Program-made: the position numbers and the translations under genes
The notes under the pieces: generated by a model
What the model was told of the DNA's origin: nothing
Database searches by the model: none
What the model saw: only the letters and a program-made list of their open reading frames with translations
In this document: in pieces, positions 43,736 to 51,987 of the stretch
Position numbering within the stretch: position 1 is the first letter of the stretch
How the letters are laid out: the number at the start of each line of letters is the position of its first letter
Origin: UBA7916 sp036121365
Lineage (GTDB): Bacteria; Pseudomonadota; Gammaproteobacteria; Comchoanobacterales; Comchoanobacteraceae
Reading direction: 5' to 3'
NCBI GenBank assembly: GCA_036121365.1
Contig: JAZAFR010000026.1
Coordinates: 60,461-124,460, forward strand
Length of the DNA: 64,000 bases

Positions 43736-46075
43736 ATGAAAATAATAGTGCCTTTAAAGTTTGATTTTTGTTTTGCACCAGATGGTAGGGTGCATGTTCT
43801 TGATATAGGAGATGGATTTTCATGCGGTACAGACGGTTTTTCTGATCTGAAGTCAAAATTATTATGTGCTGCATCTAAATCTGAATCTAAGTTATATTGT
43901 CAACCTGCTTTGGATGGGGAAGTTCCATATGAATTATTAACAGAGACATCTAAAAATTTTCGGGTGGCATGTTTCGGTCATTCTGACCAAGATCGTTGTA
44001 TCTTTCCAGTAACTGATCTGTCTCGGTATATTGTAGTCCGCTTGTTGACGTTAATTGCGGAAGGGAAAATTTCGAATGGATATTCGTCAACGCTATATGG
44101 TGTAGAAATGCATAAGATCTTTTTATATTTACTGCGTGATAAATATCTAGAAAGATCCAAAGAAAATACTTTTGTATTTTGGTCTTCAGAGACGAATATT
44201 GCTGATATTTTGGTAGAAATTGACGCAAGAAATATTGACTGTAAAAATGGTTTTTTTCTTAAAAATGTCAGTCGATCTCAAGGTGGTTCTGCTCATGATA
44301 CAGTGATTTACTGTAAGGATACAATTGAGTTGAGATCGCAGTTGGAGAAAAAGTCCAAGGACAATGCAATATATGTCATTGAACAGGCTTATGCACACAC
44401 AAAAGATTTTGATGGTGCTCCTTGCGTGACCTCTGGAAGGGCGTTTGGTGTATTGACTTGTTCTTTAGATGATGGGGATGTTAATATTGAGGTTGTGGAT
44501 GCACAGCATATGTTTGCTGTTAAACCATACCCGGGTAAAGAAAAAGGAAGCAGAGATCAATTTGTTGCCAATGCAAAATCTTCGCGGAAAATGGTCAGTT
44601 TGTCTGAATATGAAAAAGAATCTTTGTCTAAAGGTCTTAACGATGATGGGTATAAATCAATTTGGCGAGGACTCTGTCAGGATAAAGATTCCTTGGCAGC
44701 GGAATTTCTAGAAAATCCTTTTTATGGTTATTTTCTTGGAACAATTAGTGCAAATGCTTTTTATCACTATATGGTCGGATTGGAGAATTTAGAGAAATTA
44801 GATAAAAGTGATGTGAGTTCAATTCCCATATCTGCTTTACTCTCATTACACGATTCGTTGACTAGATTTTTTGATAAACAAACAATCTCTATTGATTGTT
44901 GTGAAGCGTATTTGAATGACGCTATTGTAAGACCTCAAGATTTTAAAAAGAAAAAATTTCGCATCATATCGTCTTTGAGTATGTCTCGTGCACTTTTTAA
45001 TACCATAACAGCCTTACTCTCGAGTGATGTTCTTGATGGTATTAAAGTTTCTGGTTATTCAATTGATTTTTTAAGGCGTCACATTTCATCTTTTTTGAAT
45101 CAGCAGATTGATATCGAAAGAGTTAATCATTTGCTTTCAAAATCAGTTGATTTTCATCTAATGAGTCCGTTTTCTGAGGCTCTTAAAATGGTATGGTTAA
45201 GTTATGATTCAAGCTTTGATTCTCGTATGCTGCAGATAAAGGGCAATCATCCAAAATATCAAGTGAGAGACAGGAATATCGCATTACAGCAGGCGGCATT
45301 GTTGTCGGACTTTCAAACATTGAGAATATTATTATTGGGTAGATTTGCCGATATATCTGAGCTCAATAAAACGGGCTGGAATGCACTTTCTGTGGCTCTG
45401 AGGGCGAAGAAAACAGAGACGAGCGACTCTTCTATACAAATTCTGATTGAAGCCACTAAAGAGAAACTTGTCAATTGGACGCCTGCTACTTGTCTGGAGA
45501 TCCATGCAAACATGGATGGGGACGATGACCAAGCGAAAGCGAATGAACATCATTTAGAAATTTGCCGTTTGTACTTTTTGCAACAGCTATTAGAAGACAT
45601 TGAGTTAATTGGTCACTTTGACCCAAAATTGGAAGAATTGATCCGTTCTAAAGAATTGACAGTTGAAGCATGTGAGGAAGGAATTAGGGAACATTTATCT
45701 GCTTATTTGAAACTTCAGAGTAGGAAATATAAAGGAGAATATGAGCAGGAAAATTTGGATAGAACGTTACGTCAGGCAGTGCACTTCTCAGATACACCAA
45801 CGGTGACGTTGCTCATGTACGCCCGTTTGGCGGATCCTAGCTCTGTTTCTGATACAGGGATGACGGCCTTAATTCGTGCAAATAATAAGAAAAGCGGCCC
45901 CATGAAAGATATTGTCAACGATTATTGTGATTATCACCAAAATCTAGATATGCTTGAGGATCCAGAGGCGTCATTGGAAGCATCTGCTCCTGGTGTGAAC
46001 TCACTGTTTGGCAGTGGGGCACATCATTCATCAAATGCACATCCGTATATGCTAGAGGGTGGTAAAACCAGCTGA
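43736..46075 (+). CDS. Orphan protein with C-terminal ankyrin-like repeats
   Basis: 779 residues, no signal peptide. At least two ankyrin-like units lie in the C-terminal half: A-L-Q-Q-A-A-L-L-S-D with N-K-T-G-W-N-A-L-S-V-A (about 520-565), and L-R-Q-A-V-H-F-S-D with S-D-T-G-M-T-A-L-I (about 680-725). The N-terminal 300 residues include F-F-L-K-N-V-S-R-S-Q-G-G-S and Y-V-I-E-Q-A-Y, spaced as in ATP-grasp ligases; this is only a hint. Ankyrin proteins without relatives are typical effectors in intracellular bacteria. Its 3' end is repeated as a fragment at 47549. No clear ribosome binding site. Confidence 0.75.
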   Translation: MKIIVPLKFDFCFAPDGRVHVLDIGDGFSCGTDGFSDLKSKLLCAASKSESKLYCQPALDGEVPYELLTETSKNFRVACFGHSDQDRCIFPVTDLSRYIVVRLLTLIAEGKISNGYSSTLYGVEMHKIFLYLLRDKYLERSKENTFVFWSSETNIADILVEIDARNIDCKNGFFLKNVSRSQGGSAHDTVIYCKDTIELRSQLEKKSKDNAIYVIEQAYAHTKDFDGAPCVTSGRAFGVLTCSLDDGDVNIEVVDAQHMFAVKPYPGKEKGSRDQFVANAKSSRKMVSLSEYEKESLSKGLNDDGYKSIWRGLCQDKDSLAAEFLENPFYGYFLGTISANAFYHYMVGLENLEKLDKSDVSSIPISALLSLHDSLTRFFDKQTISIDCCEAYLNDAIVRPQDFKKKKFRIISSLSMSRALFNTITALLSSDVLDGIKVSGYSIDFLRRHISSFLNQQIDIERVNHLLSKSVDFHLMSPFSEALKMVWLSYDSSFDSRMLQIKGNHPKYQVRDRNIALQQAALLSDFQTLRILLLGRFADISELNKTGWNALSVALRAKKTETSDSSIQILIEATKEKLVNWTPATCLEIHANMDGDDDQAKANEHHLEICRLYFLQQLLEDIELIGHFDPKLEELIRSKELTVEACEEGIREHLSAYLKLQSRKYKGEYEQENLDRTLRQAVHFSDTPTVTLLMYARLADPSSVSDTGMTALIRANNKKSGPMKDIVNDYCDYHQNLDMLEDPEASLEASAPGVNSLFGSGAHHSSNAHPYMLEGGKTS

Positions 46076-46157
46076 GGATGTTGATTTTTCTTGAATGTTC
46101 CCTGCAAATGGACTTGATGTTTCACCTTAGGTTATTTACTTTTGAGCATTTTTATGT

Positions 46158-47309
46158 TTACTTCTTTATCGATGGAACAGTTAAGCGTGGACGCTTAGGT
46201 TTCCTGTTTTCTTCCTGTTGACCTCTTTTATTACTAGATGCATGGCTTCTCACTTGATGTGGGTTCGGAATGCTCGGTACCATGAATTTTTTAGGTTTGA
46301 AATTAGAAGGTTTGGCACTAGATGGATCTGTTTGATCAGCGCGATGAGGTTCATCTATAACTTGTGTACGGGAAGATGTCATGTGCACATATATTGGTAA
46401 CTTCTTGTTAATATTAATACTGCTTGGGTGTGTGCTTTTTTTCATGTTCTCAGATTTTCTTTTCCACTCTTCATCGAGTTGATTGATGAAATCTTTTTCA
46501 AAAGCTCCACTATATGTTAAGTATTGAATCCCTGCAGGTTGTAAATGATTGTCCCAGAGTTCATGGTGAGTCATTGGTGGATCATACTCGCCTGTACCTT
46601 GAATGGACTGGAAACTCTCTATTGCACGAAAAGCATTTTGTTTTTTATCAAATAATTCATAGCCTGCTAGTTGTTCACTTTCTGTTGTCCAGCAGTCCTT
46701 CTGATCTATGTCAATATCAAAAATTGAATTGCCATGACTTGCTTCAAGTATATTTATATTAACAAGTGCTTTCAAGTCAATAAAAGGATCATATTGAAAT
46801 GCGGAAACAGTCACATTGCTGGGGATTAAACTTCTGTTTTCTCTAAAAAATGGGCAAAATAATTCGGTTAATGGAGAGTCACCGGATTCTGGATTAAAGC
46901 GATCATCAATGAAAATAACTTCCACCTCTTCTTTGCCTGCCAAGGGTGCTAGAATTGTCATTGCTAAGTCTACTTTATCTTTGCCAGGACTTGCTTTTGT
47001 ATCTTGGTCAAATAGTTGCTTACTCATAGATGCTTGATTGAAATAATCAACGGACACTTGCTTGCTATGATAATCATAATATATGCTCACGCTGGAAGAA
47101 TCTGTGTCAATCCAACTTTTCATATGCTGGCTAAATTTTTCTAAAATGACTGGTGTTAAGTTGCGATTACATTGATTATTCCTACTATTACTTATGTCAG
47201 TCATTATCTCTTTACGATTGGTAAATAGTCTAAGTGTAATATCAACATTTTGTAGTTTTCCTGCTACCAAATATTTAGAAAATATTGTTGTTTTTATTTT
47301 TTCTAACAT
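46158..47309 (-). CDS. HAD-like orphan protein, copy B, N-terminally truncated
   Basis: 383 residues. Parallels copy A (47681-49051) from its residue about 69 onward, with shared K-D-K-V-D-L-A-M, L-A-P-L-A-G, I-D-D-R-F and A-F-Q-Y-D-P. It lacks the N-terminal part that in copy A holds the D-I-D-D nucleophile motif, because about 250 nt are deleted between its start and the exchanger remnant. Upstream in-frame codons still encode Y-R-L-P-E-K-Y, matching copy A. The promoter and ribosome binding site of copy A are missing here, so it may not be expressed. The tail is basic and Pro-rich (K-P-K-R-P-R-L, a nuclear-signal-like stretch). Probably a pseudogene or inactive paralogue. Confidence 0.6.
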   Translation of the reverse strand: MLEKIKTTIFSKYLVAGKLQNVDITLRLFTNRKEIMTDISNSRNNQCNRNLTPVILEKFSQHMKSWIDTDSSSVSIYYDYHSKQVSVDYFNQASMSKQLFDQDTKASPGKDKVDLAMTILAPLAGKEEVEVIFIDDRFNPESGDSPLTELFCPFFRENRSLIPSNVTVSAFQYDPFIDLKALVNINILEASHGNSIFDIDIDQKDCWTTESEQLAGYELFDKKQNAFRAIESFQSIQGTGEYDPPMTHHELWDNHLQPAGIQYLTYSGAFEKDFINQLDEEWKRKSENMKKSTHPSSININKKLPIYVHMTSSRTQVIDEPHRADQTDPSSAKPSNFKPKKFMVPSIPNPHQVRSHASSNKRGQQEENRKPKRPRLTVPSIKK

Positions 47310-47415
47310 GTAATTGATGTACTTTTCTGGAAGTCTATAATCAAAGGAGCCTATGGGACTGACTCTATTACGTTTATATATGCGCTTTTTTTGGTGTATT
47401 TTCGAAGTGATCTGC

Positions 47416-47517
47416 TTACATGTTGATGGTATAAATCAGATAAAGTCTGGTGATGGATACCAAAAATAAGCCTTCTAGATGACTGATTTGACATATTTTG
47501 TCAAATGGAATCCAGAG
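47416..47517 (-). pseudogene. Remnant of the CaCA exchanger 3' end
   Basis: Translates in frame to L-W-I-P-F-D-K-I-C-Q-I-S-H-L-E-G and on to L-Y-L-I-Y-T-I-N-M stop, matching the last part of the exchanger at 49194-50162 (L-W-I-P, then F-D-K-T-C-Q-I-S-R-L-E-G). About 17 residues between L-W-I-P and F-D-K are deleted. No start or upstream sequence remains. Confidence 0.8.
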
Positions 47518-47548
47518 TTTCTTTAAAGCCTGCAAATGAGATGGATTT

Positions 47549-47653
47549 ATGAAAGAAAGTATTAACGATTATTGTGATAAATCACCTAAATCTAGCTATG
47601 ATTGGGGCCTTAGAGGCGTTGTCAGAAGCATCTATGCCCAGTATGATCAATAG
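47549..47653 (+). pseudogene. Remnant of the ankyrin-like gene 3' end
   Basis: Reads M-K-E-S-I-N-D-Y-C-D-K and parallels M-K-D-I-V-N-D-Y-C-D-Y at the end of the 779-residue gene (DNA 45902 onward); DNA similarity continues past the stop to about 47680. It marks the left end of the second duplication unit. Confidence 0.75.
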
Positions 47654-47680
47654 ACTGGATGTTTCTCATTACTATTTCAA

Positions 47681-49051
47681 CTAAAATGCGGTTGGAGTAG
47701 CAATGTCTGTCCACGCGCGTTTTGACCTGGTTTGCCTTCCTTTTTGTGCTTGTAAATCGCTTTCTTCAGTCGTTGTGCTGGTGTAAGATGCAGCACTAAA
47801 GTCAGCGGCAAGGGACGCAGCAATTGCCATATCACCATTGGGTGTAGAGGTTGGAACCGTGAGATGATCTACATTTTTTTTATGGCGTTTATTCTTGTGT
47901 GAATGTTCTGGTAACTGCTCCTTGGTATTAGCGTCGGTTGAGTGTTGAGCGCTTTTTAATTCCTGAGATTTCTTTCTCCATCCGTGGTTACATGCATCAA
48001 TTATTTCTTTTTTATAATTTCCCTTATACTCCAAGTATTGAATTCCTGCCGGTTGTATATGCTCATCCCACAGTTGATAGTGGTTCTTTGGTGCCTCATA
48101 AATGCCGGTGCCTTTAATGCACTGGAAATCCTCCACTGCGCGAAACGCTTTTTGTTTTTTATCAAACAATGCATAGCCGGATAGTTCTTTTTTTTCTTGA
48201 GTGTCTTTAGTTCTGTCTTGACACCAGTAGTGTTCTTTGTCTACGTCGAGATAATAAATTGAACCATTGTAATCTGCTGATCTGAGTAGATGTGCATTTG
48301 CCTTTGTAAATGCGTCAAAGTCAAGATAAGGATCATATTGAAATGCAGAAATGGTTACATTCTTAGGAATTAAGTTTCTGTATTTTTTTAGAAATCCACA
48401 AAATCCACTGGTCAACGGAGAATCAGGATTGTCTGGGCTAAAGCGATCGTCAATTAAAATAACTTCGACTTTCTCTGTGCCTGCTAAGGGTGCCAGAATT
48501 GCCATTGCTAAGTCTACTTTATCTTTAGCAGGACCGTTTAAATGCTGGTGACTCAGTAGTCCCAGCTGATTGCCTATCTCTATTGCGTTGAAATAACTGT
48601 CAGATATTTGCTCGCTGTAATAATCACTACAGATGTTCACGCTGGAGGTATGTGGGTCAATCCAATTTTTCATATGCTCACTAAATTTTTCTATAATGTC
48701 TGGAGCTAGACTGTGATTGCGCCCATTCTTATCGCTATTTAGCTTGTCAAGATACTCATTTTTACGATTACTAAATAGTCTGAGTACAATATCAACACCT
48801 TTTAGTTTGTCCTCAATCAAATATTTAGAAAATATTGTTTCTTTCATTTTTCTTAACATGTGATCAACGTATTTTTGTGGAAGCCTATAGTCAAGTGCAT
48901 TGTATATTACTCTATCCTCTGCAGTTAAGCTGTCAAAACAGTCATCAATGTCGATGCAAAAGTGGATTTTTTTGCGAGAATGTTTTTTTGTATCGTCCAA
49001 AGAGTTTGCTGGTAAGCTGAGCGTGCGTGATGATGATCTGGTTTTTATCAT
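47681..49051 (-). CDS. HAD-like orphan protein, copy A (complete)
   Basis: 456 residues from the ATG at 49051, where AAGGAG is 7 nt upstream (the longer frame opens at a TTG). A HAD-like layout is visible: F-C-I-D-I-D-D-C at residues 31-38 (motif I, D34 and D36), a lysine in A-K-D-K-V-D-L-A-M (motif III) and V-E-V-I-L-I-D-D-R-F (motif IV). The C-terminal 100 residues are low-complexity with basic clusters (K-N-K-R-H-K-K). HAD enzymes are mostly phosphatases; activity here is inferred. Paralogue of the gene at 46158, and preceded by a strong promoter. Candidate effector. Confidence 0.75.
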   Translation of the reverse strand: MIKTRSSSRTLSLPANSLDDTKKHSRKKIHFCIDIDDCFDSLTAEDRVIYNALDYRLPQKYVDHMLRKMKETIFSKYLIEDKLKGVDIVLRLFSNRKNEYLDKLNSDKNGRNHSLAPDIIEKFSEHMKNWIDPHTSSVNICSDYYSEQISDSYFNAIEIGNQLGLLSHQHLNGPAKDKVDLAMAILAPLAGTEKVEVILIDDRFSPDNPDSPLTSGFCGFLKKYRNLIPKNVTISAFQYDPYLDFDAFTKANAHLLRSADYNGSIYYLDVDKEHYWCQDRTKDTQEKKELSGYALFDKKQKAFRAVEDFQCIKGTGIYEAPKNHYQLWDEHIQPAGIQYLEYKGNYKKEIIDACNHGWRKKSQELKSAQHSTDANTKEQLPEHSHKNKRHKKNVDHLTVPTSTPNGDMAIAASLAADFSAASYTSTTTEESDLQAQKGRQTRSKRAWTDIATPTAF

Positions 49052-49070
49052 AGTAAGTCTCCTTTTTCTA

Positions 49071-49099
49071 ATTATAACATTACTCTTTTTGTAATTCAA
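49071..49099 (-). promoter_or_regulatory. Strong extended -10 promoter of HAD-like copy A
   Basis: Minus strand TTGAAT (49094-49099), 17-nt spacer ending TGT, TATAAT (49071-49076). The leader of about 12-15 nt includes AAGGAG. Confidence 0.65.
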
Positions 49100-49193
49100 T
49101 GATGTCTTTTTTTCTCCATGATACTCTGACCTTGTAGTATTTTTCCGTGTGTTTATAGATGGATTTCTATTGTGTGTTGTTGAAGTGATTGGT

Positions 49194-50162
49194 TTATGTG
49201 TTGATGGTATAAATCAGATAAAGGCTGGTGGCGGATACCAAAAATAAGCCTTCTAGACGACTGATCTGACATGTTTTGTCAAATTTGGCGCTGAACAGCC
49301 ACAACGCAGTTGTTAGAATGAGCATCATAACCATTGGAATCCAGAGATTCTCCGGAGATATGCTGCCTGTCGGTGCCATCAAAAGAGGGATGGATAGGAC
49401 ACACAATAGGCAAAAAATATTTGAGCCAATGATATTCCCAATGGCGATATCATGTTCATCTTTCAGTACGGAAATTAAGCAGGTTGTTAGTTCTGGTAAG
49501 CTTGTGCCAATTGCAACAATGGTTAATCCAATAATCAGTGGGTTTATTTGTAAGATGAGGGCAATTTTTTCAGCGTTGTATACCATGAGGTGAGATCCTG
49601 CCAGTAGAATGAGTAGAAAAACGGTAAAGAGTATGCATGATTTTACTTTTTTCGGGTGTTTTTTAAGTTCAATGTCTTCTCTTGTGAATCTTTTTTTGTT
49701 CTTTTTGATATGCAGATAGCAAAGTGATAAATATCCGATGAACAATGTAAGGAGAATGATTCCATCTAGGTGGCTAAATTTACTGTCTATCATGAGCAAT
49801 AAAGCTGTGATGATGATGGAAATGGCCAATAATGGAATGGAGTGTTCTAATGTTTCCCTGCTTATTTGCAGTGGCTTAACTAGAGCGCTTATGCCTATGA
49901 CAAATCCAATATTACAAATGTATGATCCCAAAACGTTGCCAATCGCTAAGTCAATTGATCCAGATTGTGATGCAAGGAAAGTGACTAATATTTCCGGTAT
50001 TGAGGTGCTAAACCCAATGAGAAATGTTCCAATATAGAGTGCTGGAATTTTAAAGATATTTGCAATATTAATCGAAGCTTTGACAAAGCCCTCTCCTGCA
50101 TAGACAATTAGGATTAAGCCAACAAAAAACCACAGTAAATAATAAAAGAATTCTAAGTTCAT
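49194..50162 (-). CDS. CaCA-family Ca2+(Na+)/H+ exchanger (YrbG-like)
   Basis: 322 residues, ten or so membrane segments. The two alpha repeats are visible: G-F-S-T-S-I-P-E-I-L-V with G-N-V-L-G-S, and A-I-G-T-S-L-P-E-L-T-T with G-N-I-I-G-S-N-I. Exchanges calcium or similar cations for sodium or protons across the inner membrane. Its 3' end was copied to 47416-47517 in the tandem duplication. Confidence 0.92.
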   Translation of the reverse strand: MNLEFFYYLLWFFVGLILIVYAGEGFVKASINIANIFKIPALYIGTFLIGFSTSIPEILVTFLASQSGSIDLAIGNVLGSYICNIGFVIGISALVKPLQISRETLEHSIPLLAISIIITALLLMIDSKFSHLDGIILLTLFIGYLSLCYLHIKKNKKRFTREDIELKKHPKKVKSCILFTVFLLILLAGSHLMVYNAEKIALILQINPLIIGLTIVAIGTSLPELTTCLISVLKDEHDIAIGNIIGSNIFCLLCVLSIPLLMAPTGSISPENLWIPMVMMLILTTALWLFSAKFDKTCQISRLEGLFLVSATSLYLIYTINT

Positions 50163-50268
50163 GCGTATTATGATACAGATGCTTTTCTAAAAATCAATCG
50201 TTGATCATTTGACTTGGTTTACTTGCTTGATCTAATATGTTTTGTTATTGAATGTATAAGGAGATATT

Positions 50269-50634
50269 ATGGCTTTAAAACACATTGATGTTGTGATGCA
50301 GGTTCAAGATCAAGTTGAAAACATTTCATGTTATGATGCGCGTTTGTTGATGAACAAAGAAGATGTTTTGTTTGTGGATGTGAGAAATAAAGAAGGTTTT
50401 TTGCAAGGGCATATTACAGGTGCAGTGCATTGTGAGCGAGGTATGTTAGAATTTTTGGTTGCTGACGGTAGTCCAATGCAGTTAGAAGTGTTTAAAGGAC
50501 AGCCATACTCTCAGTATATTATTTATTGTAATGGTGGTAGACAAAGTGTTTTGGCTGCTTATACATTACAAAATCTCGGTGTCTCCGGGGTGAAGAACCT
50601 TGTGGGAGGGTATCAGGCTTGGCAGGTTGAGTAG
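50269..50634 (+). CDS. Single-domain rhodanese-like sulfurtransferase
   Basis: 121 residues. F-V-D-V-R-N-K-E-G-F-L-Q-G-H-I is the classic rhodanese entry motif and Y-C-N-G-G-R-Q-S the active-site loop, with the persulfide Cys near residue 87. AGGAG is 6 nt before the ATG. Stand-alone gene between the exchanger and recA; sulfur acceptor unknown. Confidence 0.92.
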   Translation: MALKHIDVVMQVQDQVENISCYDARLLMNKEDVLFVDVRNKEGFLQGHITGAVHCERGMLEFLVADGSPMQLEVFKGQPYSQYIIYCNGGRQSVLAAYTLQNLGVSGVKNLVGGYQAWQVE

Positions 50635-50787
50635 CCTATGGACTGATTCTGGCTTTTATTGTTGGGGATAGATTGCTACTGCTATAGACTGTTGTTTAAG
50701 GTATTTCTTATTCAATTTTGGCAAACAGTGTTGTGTCATTGTGGCTATTCTGTCATCATTAGATCAAGCAAAATATAAGGAATGGTT

Positions 50788-51855
50788 ATGGTAACTGATA
50801 CAATGGGTAAATCCACACAAAGTAAGCAAAAAGCATCTGATAGTCCAAAGGATAGGGCGCTGGATTCCATGTTGAGCCAAATTGAAAGACAGTTTGGAAA
50901 AGGTTCAATCATGCGTATGGGCGATGGGCAGTCAGAGAAAATTGAAAGTATCTCTACTGGTTCATTAAGCTTGGATTGTGCTATCGGTATAGGGGGTGTG
51001 CCTAAAGGACGAATAGTAGAGCTATATGGTCCAGAATCTTCTGGTAAGACTACGTTGACATTGCATGTTACTGCTGAGTGTCAAAAGCAAGGTGGTACAG
51101 CAGCTTTTGTTGATGCTGAACATGCGTTGGACCCAGGCTATGCAGAAAAACTTGGCGTCGATGTTGATAGTTTGCTAATATCTCAGCCTGATACAGGTGA
51201 ACAAGCTTTAGAGATCACCGATATGTTAGTACGCTCAGGTGCAGTGGACTTAGTTATTGTTGACTCTGTGGCAGCCTTGACTCCGAAAGCTGAGATTGAA
51301 GGCGATATGGGAGATCATCATGTCGGATTACAAGCACGTTTGATGTCTCAAGCTTTGAGAAAACTGACTGCCAATATCAAACGTTCAAATGCAACTGTAA
51401 TTTTTATCAATCAGATTCGTATGAAAATTGGTGTGATGTTTGGTAATCCAGAGACAACAACAGGAGGCAATGCCTTGAAGTTTTATTCGTCACTTCGTAT
51501 GGATATTCGTAGAACAGGTGCATTGAAGCGTGGGGATGAGATTTATGGCAATGAGACTACGGTGAAAATTGTAAAAAATAAAGTCAGTCCTCCTTTCAGA
51601 AAAGCCAACTTTGAAATCATATATAACCAAGGTATTTCTCGTGAAGGGGAGATTGTTGATTTGGGTGTCAAGCATGGTGTTATTGACAAAAGTGGTGCCT
51701 GGTACAGCTATGGCAAAACCCGTTTGGGTCAAGGTAAGGACAACGTGCGTTCACTTTTTGAAGAGAATACTGAATTGGCCTCCGAAATTGAAGAGAAGAT
51801 TATTTCAATAATGATGCCAAATAAATCTAAAGAGCAAGAGCAAGTAGACGCTTAA
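50788..51855 (+). CDS. recA: Recombinase RecA
   Basis: 355 residues. P-loop G-P-E-S-S-G-K-T-T, L-V-I-V-D-S-V-A-A-L, the DNA-binding L1/L2 region with F-I-N-Q-I-R-M-K-I-G-V-M-F-G-N-P-E, and a short acidic C-terminus. Strand exchange and SOS co-protease. The ATG at 50788 is used because AAGGA lies 6 nt upstream; the earlier in-frame ATG (50782) sits only 1 nt from it. I find no LexA-type CTGT-N8-ACAG box in the 150 nt upstream, and no recX follows. Confidence 0.98.
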   Translation: MVTDTMGKSTQSKQKASDSPKDRALDSMLSQIERQFGKGSIMRMGDGQSEKIESISTGSLSLDCAIGIGGVPKGRIVELYGPESSGKTTLTLHVTAECQKQGGTAAFVDAEHALDPGYAEKLGVDVDSLLISQPDTGEQALEITDMLVRSGAVDLVIVDSVAALTPKAEIEGDMGDHHVGLQARLMSQALRKLTANIKRSNATVIFINQIRMKIGVMFGNPETTTGGNALKFYSSLRMDIRRTGALKRGDEIYGNETTVKIVKNKVSPPFRKANFEIIYNQGISREGEIVDLGVKHGVIDKSGAWYSYGKTRLGQGKDNVRSLFEENTELASEIEEKIISIMMPNKSKEQEQVDA

Positions 51856-51878
51856 TTTAATTTGTGTGTCCTTTGATT

Positions 51879-51897
51879 CATGCCATTTTTTGGCATG
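51879..51897 (+). terminator. Hairpin after recA
   Basis: Perfect 7-bp stem CATGCCA/TGGCATG with a TTTTT loop, 24 nt after the recA stop. No T-run follows, so termination efficiency is doubtful; it could serve both recA and the convergent gene. Confidence 0.4.
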
Positions 51898-51987
51898 GAT
51901 CTCTAGTCTGGTTGCAGTTCAGGTTGTTGTTTTATTGTTGTTGTCAGCGGTATTTTGTTTTGCATTTGAATATAAACGATCTGTCCT

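Larger units (their letters stand above)
45902..49356. repeat. Diverged tandem segmental duplication
   Basis: Unit 1 (45902-47517) and unit 2 (47549 to about 49356) each contain, in order, the 3' end of the ankyrin-like gene, a HAD-like gene and the 3' end of the CaCA exchanger gene. The complete ankyrin gene lies left of unit 1 and the complete exchanger right of unit 2; the fragments meet at about 47520-47548. Sharp landmarks include TTGATGGTATAAATCAGATAA at 47421 (unit 1) and 49201 (unit 2), shown here to 20 nt as TTGATGGTATAAATCAGATA. Confidence 0.8.

Noticed and set aside
50640..50787. SOS (LexA) box before recA
   Set aside because: Only half-sites such as CTGT or ACAG appear, never at the N8 spacing.
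51879..51897. Efficient intrinsic terminator after recA
   Set aside because: The stem is perfect but no T-run follows on either strand, so it is listed only as a low-confidence hairpin.
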